A stretch of DNA of 64,000 nt from a bacterium (lineage in GTDB: Bacteria; Actinomycetota; Acidimicrobiia; Spongiisociales; Spongiisociaceae). The notes beneath the pieces were generated by a model. The model was not told the DNA's origin, made no database searches, and saw nothing but the letters and a program-made list of their open reading frames with translations. Both the position numbers and the translations under genes were made by a program. Below, piece by piece: positions 58,110 through 64,000 of the stretch (position 1 is its first letter; the number at the start of each line of letters is the position of its first letter). Location: the NCBI GenBank assembly GCA_028821265.1, contig JAPPGU010000050.1, forward strand, positions 1 to 64,000, read 5' to 3'.

Positions 58110-58233
58110 TGTTGAACGTTCACCGAAGCGGCGCCCCGTTCGTTGCCTACTATAGCGACTAAACAGTTACACCATCCATACAGTCAACATATTCACGTTG
58201 GCTGCTAGAAGTTACTGGCCGCCGGTCGCCCGG

Positions 58234-58959
58234 TCAGGGGGACCGTTTGGCGGGGCGGCCGGACTCGATGGTGATCCCGCCGAAGAGGCAGGTTCCGGTG
58301 ATGGTGAGCGTCGGGCCGGTCCGGGGTGAGGTCTCGCTTCGCTGATCGTTGACTCCGCCGAAAATGTTGGTGGTGCGGAGGTCAACCACCCAGTCGTCGG
58401 GCACCACGAAGACGACCCCTCCGAACACCGCGGAGACGTCCACCCTGGGCGAGCTGATCGCCAGCCCGGCATCGACCAGGTCGATCTTGGCGGACCCGAA
58501 TATGGCGCTGACCGTTCCTCCGGAGAACATCCGGCTGGTGATCCGCTGCTCGGTCGTTCCGAACCCGCAGGACACGTTCACATCGGTCGTCTCGATGGCC
58601 TCGGAGTCCCGGTCCTGCTTGCGACGCCTGGTCCGGTGCTGGCGGCCCAGCAGGATGAACCTGGCGCCCACCCAGACCAGGACGAGCGGCCAGAGCCTCC
58701 ACACGTCTCCGTAGTCGAAGCCCCAGATACCCAGGGAGTCCAGCAACATCAACACGCCGAACAGGGCGACCGCAGCCCAGAACCACCGGCCCGAGCGCCG
58801 CCGGACCAGGTTGCCGAGTCCGATGACCACCAGGATCGCCGGCCACCAGTCGCTGAACGTGTAGCTCCAGTCGGTGAGGTTCTCGATGAGCAACAACGCG
58901 CCGATCACCACGAGCAGGAGCCCGGTCACTATCCGGGAGCTTCGCTTGCCTTCCATCAT
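58234..58959 (-). CDS. LiaF-like / DUF5668-type membrane protein
   Basis: Short TM helices (LLLVVIGALLLIENLT, WWPAILVVIGLGNLV) plus C-terminal FGS/FGG beta-repeat (AIFGSAKIDLVDAG, AVFGGVVFVVPDDWVVDLR). Confidence 0.75.
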   Translation of the reverse strand: MMEGKRSSRIVTGLLLVVIGALLLIENLTDWSYTFSDWWPAILVVIGLGNLVRRRSGRWFWAAVALFGVLMLLDSLGIWGFDYGDVWRLWPLVLVWVGARFILLGRQHRTRRRKQDRDSEAIETTDVNVSCGFGTTEQRITSRMFSGGTVSAIFGSAKIDLVDAGLAISSPRVDVSAVFGGVVFVVPDDWVVDLRTTNIFGGVNDQRSETSPRTGPTLTITGTCLFGGITIESGRPAKRSP

Positions 58960-59016
58960 GCCTCGCCTTTCATCGTTGCCGGGCCCGGGTCGACCGGTGG
59001 ACCTGGCCCGCGCCTC

Positions 59017-59919
59017 CTAGTCGGGGACCGGCCAGAGCCATGCCGCCCCCAGGACGCCCCCGGAGTCGCCATGCCGGTTCCTTGCCAGGCGGGTGGCCAC
59101 GCCATCGGAGAATATCCACTTTCCCCACCTTTGCGGCACCTCCTCGTAGAGTTGATCCGCGTTCGACAAGCCGCCGCCCAGGACCACGACCTCGGGATCG
59201 AGGACGTTGATCACCACCGCCAGGGCCCTCGCCAGGCGGGTGGCGTAGTGATCGAACACCGCGGTGGCTACCGCGTCGCCATCGATACGGTCCATGACCT
59301 GCTCAGCCGTCAGTTCCATCCCGCCGGATCGCCGGTACTCACGGGCCACCGCCGGACCGGACAGGTAGACCTCCACGCAGTCGGTCCTCCCGCAGTAGCA
59401 GGCCCGCCCGCCCGTCTCGGCCGGTTGGGGGTTGTGACCCCATTCCCCGGCGATGCGGTTGGGGCCGGCCTGGAGGGTTCGGTCGATCACCAGGCCGCCG
59501 CCCACGCCGGTTCCCAGGATCACGCCGAACACGGTCTGGGCCCCCACGCCTGCTCCCGTTACCGCCTCGGCCAGTGCGAAACAGTCGGCGTCGTTGGCCA
59601 GCCGCACCGGCCTTCCCAGCGCCGTTTCCAGGTCGCGATCAAGGGGTCGGCCGTTCAGCGCCACCGAGTTGGAGTTGCGCAGCAGCCCCGAGAAAGGGGA
59701 GATGGCCCCGGGCGTTCCGATCCCGACGGTGCCCTGCCCACCGGCGCCGGCCTCCACCTCGCGGATCAGCTCCACCACCGCCCGGACGGTGCCCTCGTAG
59801 TCCCCGGCCGGCGTCGGAACCCGCTTCCTGACCAGCACCCGCCCGCCGGGGTCGAGCACGGCGCCCTCGATCTTGGTGCCACCCAGGTCGATCCCGACCC
59901 GGAGCCCACCCCCGCTCAT
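59017..59919 (-). CDS. ROK family sugar kinase (glucokinase-like)
   Basis: VGIDLGGTKIEGAVLD, GGLVIDRTLQAGPNRIAGEWGHNP, CYCGRTDCVEVYLSGPA. Confidence 0.93.
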   Translation of the reverse strand: MSGGGLRVGIDLGGTKIEGAVLDPGGRVLVRKRVPTPAGDYEGTVRAVVELIREVEAGAGGQGTVGIGTPGAISPFSGLLRNSNSVALNGRPLDRDLETALGRPVRLANDADCFALAEAVTGAGVGAQTVFGVILGTGVGGGLVIDRTLQAGPNRIAGEWGHNPQPAETGGRACYCGRTDCVEVYLSGPAVAREYRRSGGMELTAEQVMDRIDGDAVATAVFDHYATRLARALAVVINVLDPEVVVLGGGLSNADQLYEEVPQRWGKWIFSDGVATRLARNRHGDSGGVLGAAWLWPVPD

Positions 59920-61394
59920 GCCCGTTCTTCCCTCCTGATGAGGCCGGCGACCCGCAGCCCCAGATAGGCGAGCATCGCCCCGACCTGGAGCCAATCGCCC
60001 CAGCGGACGTAGAGGGTGGGGCCGGCCGTCCGGGCCGCGGGGACGCCGGCGGCGGTGGTGGTCTCGAAGAGCTCGGTCCGGCTCTCCACCCGCCCGTCGG
60101 CGTGGACGAAGGCGGACTTGCCGGTAACCGCGGCGTGCACCAGGTCCACTCCCAGCTCCGCCGCTCTCATCCGGCTGATGGCGATCATCTGGTCGCTGGC
60201 CGGCGTCCTGCCGAAGGAGGCCTCGTTGGTCGCCAGCACCAGGAACGCCGCTCCCGCCCTCACCGCCTCCCGCTCGTAGCGGGCGTAGGCCCCTTCGTAA
60301 CTGATGACGGATCCGAACCGGACTCCGTCGAGGTCGAACAGCACCTGCTCCCGGCCCCGGACCATGTCCCGGGGCACCCGGTCGAGGGCCGGCACCACCT
60401 GGAAGAGGGGGCGGAGGGGCACGTACTCGCCGAACGGCACCGGGTGCCGTTTGCGGTAGGTGCCGACGATGGCGCCGCTGGGCCCGAACACCACGTTGAC
60501 GTTGTCGAAGTGACCGGGGCCCGCGTCCAGGTCTCCCCCCACCTGCAGCGTCGCGTCAAGCCGGACGGCTTCGGCGCCGATGGCCCCGGCCACCGAGGGA
60601 TCCCGGAGCGGGTCGGCGCTGCCCCCGGTGGAGCTCTCGGGCCAGACCACCAGGTCGGGACCGGGCTCCAGAGCGCGGGTCAGCGCCAGGTGGCTCTCGT
60701 AGATGAGCCGGCGCTCGCCAAGGCACCGCGTCCCGGGGCAGGGCGAGTTGCCCTGCACGATCGTCACCGACCGGGTCTCGCCCTCCGGTATGGCCGGCCA
60801 GACGTTCCCGGCCAGCCCCAGGATCATCACACCACCGGACACGGCCGCCAGGACCTTCCAGGACAGGCGGCGGCGAAGCACCAGAACGGCCACCGCCGCC
60901 ACCGCCGCCAGCAGGACTCCCCAGCCGGTGGCTCCAATCCACTGGGCGGAGGGCCGCAGGGGCGTGGCGCCGGCCATGACGCCGATCGATCCCCAGGGAA
61001 AGCCGCCGAAGGGCCACCGCACCCGCAGGAACTCCGCCAGCGCCCCCGCTCCCGCCGTCGCCAGCACGAACGTCCAGGGGGCGGCGTCCCGGTAGCGGAA
61101 TATTCCGCCGGCGGCGATGAGGAAGGCCAGGGCCTGCACCATCGCCAGCGGGTAGTAGGCGATCAGCTCCACCTCGATGAGCCAGGAGAGGATGACTGCG
61201 AAGTAGGCCAGCCCGAACAGGTAGCCGGACCACAGGGCGACCGCTCGGGTGCCGGCCGTCGCCACCAGCCAGACGAATCCCACCAGGCCCAACCAGGCGA
61301 GGGAGGTCCACTCGTACGGTGGGTAGCCGAGAGCCAGCATGATGCCCGCCAGCAACGCGCCGACCAGCCGCAGGGTTGTCACCGTCCGTGCCAC
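59916..61394 (-). CDS. lnt: Apolipoprotein N-acyltransferase
   Basis: Multi-TM N-terminus; LVVWPESSTGG, RKRHPVPFGEYVPLRPLF, VISYEGAYARYEREAVRAGAAFLVLATNEASFG. Confidence 0.93.
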   Translation of the reverse strand: MARTVTTLRLVGALLAGIMLALGYPPYEWTSLAWLGLVGFVWLVATAGTRAVALWSGYLFGLAYFAVILSWLIEVELIAYYPLAMVQALAFLIAAGGIFRYRDAAPWTFVLATAGAGALAEFLRVRWPFGGFPWGSIGVMAGATPLRPSAQWIGATGWGVLLAAVAAVAVLVLRRRLSWKVLAAVSGGVMILGLAGNVWPAIPEGETRSVTIVQGNSPCPGTRCLGERRLIYESHLALTRALEPGPDLVVWPESSTGGSADPLRDPSVAGAIGAEAVRLDATLQVGGDLDAGPGHFDNVNVVFGPSGAIVGTYRKRHPVPFGEYVPLRPLFQVVPALDRVPRDMVRGREQVLFDLDGVRFGSVISYEGAYARYEREAVRAGAAFLVLATNEASFGRTPASDQMIAISRMRAAELGVDLVHAAVTGKSAFVHADGRVESRTELFETTTAAGVPAARTAGPTLYVRWGDWLQVGAMLAYLGLRVAGLIRREERA

Positions 61395-61618
61395 CGGCGG
61401 GATTGTACGGCGCGTCCGGCGCTCTTCTATTACCCGGAATCCGGCGTGCCTGGCCGTAAGATGATGCGCTATCACGCACCGGATGGCAACGGCGGGGCGG
61501 CGCGCCCCCGAACCGCCATTCACAGTTCATAGTCCAAGGAGGCCTGTCTGCGAGACAACCAGGGGTGTTCCGGCGGCCGCGGGCGGATCGTCCGGCATCC
61601 TACGCCGGGACTATTCGG

Positions 61619-62446
61619 GTGACCACCGGAGCCTTGAACGTGGAGTTGCGGACCGACCTGGACGTGGCGATCGCCGCGGCGCGGGCCGGCGCCCGAGTGG
61701 TGCGCCGGTCGTTCGGGCGGGACTTCGACCCGGACCTCAAGAGCGTGGTCGATCCGGTGACAGAGGTGGACCGGGCCGCCGAGGCGGCCATCCGGGACGT
61801 CCTGAGCACCATGCGCCCCGAGGATGAGGTGCTGGGCGAGGAAGGGGGCGGCCAGACCGAGGCGGTAGGGCGGCGGTGGATCGTGGATCCCCTTGACGGC
61901 ACCGTCAACTTCCTGCACGGCCACCCGCACGTGTCCACTTCCGTGGGGCTCTGGGACGGGGACAAGCCGGTGGCGGGCGTGGTAGTCGATGTGATGCGGG
62001 GAGAGATGTTCACCGCGGCCCGTGGGCAGGGCGCCCACCTGGACGGCCGGCCCATCCGGGTCTCCTCCAAGACCAGGCTCCAGGAATGCCTGGTCGGAAC
62101 CGGATTCCCCTACGACCGCCACCTGAACGGCCCGGCCTACACCGCCGCGGCTGGGGAGGTGATGAAGCGGGCGCGGGACATACGCCGGCTCGGGTCGGCC
62201 GCCCTGGACTTCGCCTGGGTGGCCTGCGGGCGCTTTGACGGGTTCTGGGAGTTCGGCATCTATCCGTGGGACGTGGCGGCGGGATTGCTGCTGGTCGAAG
62301 AAGCCGGCGGCTTGACGGCCGACATGACGACGAGCCCGGCCACCGTGGACTCCACCCACTTCATCATCGCCGGGCCCGGAATATTCGAGCCCCTGGTGGA
62401 CCTGATCCGCTCGGTTGCCCCACCCCATGTTCGGGCCGGTACTTGA
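61619..62446 (+). CDS. Inositol monophosphatase family protein
   Basis: DPVTEVDRAAEAAIRDVL, LGEEGG, WIVDPLDGTVNFLHGHPH, WDVAAGLLLVEEAGG. Confidence 0.95.
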   Translation: MTTGALNVELRTDLDVAIAAARAGARVVRRSFGRDFDPDLKSVVDPVTEVDRAAEAAIRDVLSTMRPEDEVLGEEGGGQTEAVGRRWIVDPLDGTVNFLHGHPHVSTSVGLWDGDKPVAGVVVDVMRGEMFTAARGQGAHLDGRPIRVSSKTRLQECLVGTGFPYDRHLNGPAYTAAAGEVMKRARDIRRLGSAALDFAWVACGRFDGFWEFGIYPWDVAAGLLLVEEAGGLTADMTTSPATVDSTHFIIAGPGIFEPLVDLIRSVAPPHVRAGT

Positions 62447-63434
62447 GCGGCCGGACCGGGCTGGTTCCCTCCCGGTGACGGCCGGCGATGCCATCGCGGC
62501 GTTCTGGCGGGAATGGCCTCCGCTGCGGGACCTGCTGGAACAGGAACTGGCCCGGGGCGAGTACGGGGACGGCACCGAGCAGCTGACGGACCTCACCGAG
62601 GCGATCGATCCCGGACTCGAGTGGGATCTGCTGCCGGGACTCGAAGCCCGGCACGCCCTCTGTCTGAGCGCCGCCTCGGACCCCGCTCTGAGACCCCTCA
62701 CCGAGCAGTGGGTTCGAGCTGCGCCCGAACCCGATGGCGCTTGGGAGTACCACCCGGCACGGGTCCGCGTCCCGCCGGTCGCGCTCGCGGTGGGGAACCT
62801 CCGCATACATCCGCGCGATGTCCTGGTGGTGATCGAGCCCGACCGGGGCCGTGAGGAGCTGAACCTGACGGTCGGCCATCCCGATTTCGCCGGCTTGGAT
62901 GAAGTCCTGCAGCTCCAGGTGGTGTTCCGTCTCCTGGACGACCTCCTGGGCGAGGACCTCATGGAGAGCTGGGTCGGGTCGGTGGACGTGGTCCCCCATC
63001 CGCTCTCCTGGGGGGTGCCGCTACTCGACCTGGCGGACGAGGTCGACCGCCACTCGGGCCTGGCCACGGGCCGGAGGTGGGAGTTCATCGAGGAGGAGGA
63101 CGAGGAGCTGGGGGACAGCCGGCTCTTCATCAACCGGGCCCTCAAGAGGCTCGACCACCTGGACCTGGACTTCGTGGTGACGGTCAGCATCGAGGTCCAG
63201 TCGTTCGACCCGGTGCTGGTCAGGGAGGTGGAGAAGGACCTGGCCGAGTCCCTGGGCACCGAGGGCGTGATCTACGCCCATCGAGCCTTCGATGACTTCA
63301 CCGTGCTCTACGCCTACGTGGGGGAGGGAGTGGCCGACGACGTCCGGCGGCTGGCCGACCGGTGGTCACCCCAGGTCTACGAGGTGATGGTGGAGCCCGA
63401 TCCCGCGTGGGACACCTACGAGGACATGCGTTAG
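62427..63434 (+). CDS. Hypothetical protein (DUF695-like C-terminal region)
   Basis: Long high-coding-quality ORF in operon-like order; FDDFTVLYAYVGEG C-terminal motif. Confidence 0.6.
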   Translation: MFGPVLERPDRAGSLPVTAGDAIAAFWREWPPLRDLLEQELARGEYGDGTEQLTDLTEAIDPGLEWDLLPGLEARHALCLSAASDPALRPLTEQWVRAAPEPDGAWEYHPARVRVPPVALAVGNLRIHPRDVLVVIEPDRGREELNLTVGHPDFAGLDEVLQLQVVFRLLDDLLGEDLMESWVGSVDVVPHPLSWGVPLLDLADEVDRHSGLATGRRWEFIEEEDEELGDSRLFINRALKRLDHLDLDFVVTVSIEVQSFDPVLVREVEKDLAESLGTEGVIYAHRAFDDFTVLYAYVGEGVADDVRRLADRWSPQVYEVMVEPDPAWDTYEDMR

Positions 63435-64000
63435 ATGAACGCGCCACAGACGCTCTTCGACTACCCGTCCGTGACAGCCGAGTCGGTGGCCACCGCCGTG
63501 GAAGCGGCCATCGCCCGCGGTGAGGATCTGGTCGAGGAGATCCTCTCGGTGCAGGGTCCGCGCACGTTCGCCAACACCCTGCGGCCCTTCGAGGAGGTGG
63601 CTCGCCTGGGCTCCGTCGCGTACGGCAGGGGACCCTTCCTGGGCCAGGTGGCCACGGACGAGGCGGTCCGGACGGCCGCCCGGGAGGGCGAGGAGCGCTT
63701 GGAGAAGTGGGCCCTCGACCTGATCTCGCGGCGTGATCTGTACCGGGCCATCCGTGACTACGCGGGCACCGAAGACGCCGGGGCGCTGGCAGGCGAGCCG
63801 GCGCGAGCCCTCGATCACGTCCTGCGCGACTTCCGCATGGCCGGTCACGAGCTGGGCGAGGAGGACCGGTCCCGCGTACGGGAGCTGCTCACCCGCCTGG
63901 TCAGCTGCCAGGTCGCGTTCTCCGCCGCCCTGGCCGAGTACGAGGACCACCTCGAGGTCACCGAGGACGACCTCGAGGGCATGCCCGACTCGTACGTGGC
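63435..64000 (+). CDS. M3 family metallopeptidase (oligopeptidase), N-terminal part; truncated by window end
   Basis: Open frame to the window edge (absent from ORF track): RTFANTLRPFEEVARLGS...ALDLISRRDLYRAIRDYA...HVLRDFRMAGHEL. Confidence 0.8.
   Translation, partial: MNAPQTLFDYPSVTAESVATAVEAAIARGEDLVEEILSVQGPRTFANTLRPFEEVARLGSVAYGRGPFLGQVATDEAVRTAAREGEERLEKWALDLISRRDLYRAIRDYAGTEDAGALAGEPARALDHVLRDFRMAGHELGEEDRSRVRELLTRLVSCQVAFSAALAEYEDHLEVTEDDLEGMPDSYV

Noticed and set aside
58636-59967. Plus-strand ORF (443 aa) opposite the LiaF-like and ROK genes
   Set aside because: Shadow ORF spanning two well-supported minus-strand genes.
60102-61532. Long plus-strand ORF (476 aa) antisense to lnt
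   Set aside because: Shadow ORF of the lnt gene; no recognisable domains, biased composition.

Overview
High-GC bacterial chromosome segment. Gene order (eno-ftsB-DUF501; rpsF-ssb-rpsR-rplI-dnaB; mfd; mazG; pth-rplY) suggests Actinomycetota, possibly an Acidimicrobiia-like lineage; this is inference only. About 25.6-43.9 kb and 46.7-64 kb are mainly housekeeping genes. About 1-25.5 kb and 43.97-46.7 kb look accessory. The accessory parts hold: an OpuAC-type binding protein with a Thr-rich repeat tail; a Fic protein behind two identical palindromic operators; a homologue of eukaryotic-type sterol C-24 methyltransferase; a compact catabolic cluster (ABC importer without its own ATPase, two amidohydrolases, a nucleoside phosphorylase, MBL hydrolases and a DSD1-like PLP enzyme); an ArsR-VOC-VOC fusion next to a perfect palindrome; a tightly coupled DUF6361 / PLD nuclease / SNF2-like helicase operon close to the 3' end of tRNA-Leu(UAA); and an N-terminally truncated IS1595-type transposase translationally coupled to a DNA methyltransferase with a putative nuclease C-terminus. 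The best candidate for a poorly described system is the DUF6361-PLD-helicase operon (19147-25476), which has a decayed duplicate of its helicase 5' end at 17545-17784. All calls come from reading sequence and recalled family motifs; no database search was run.
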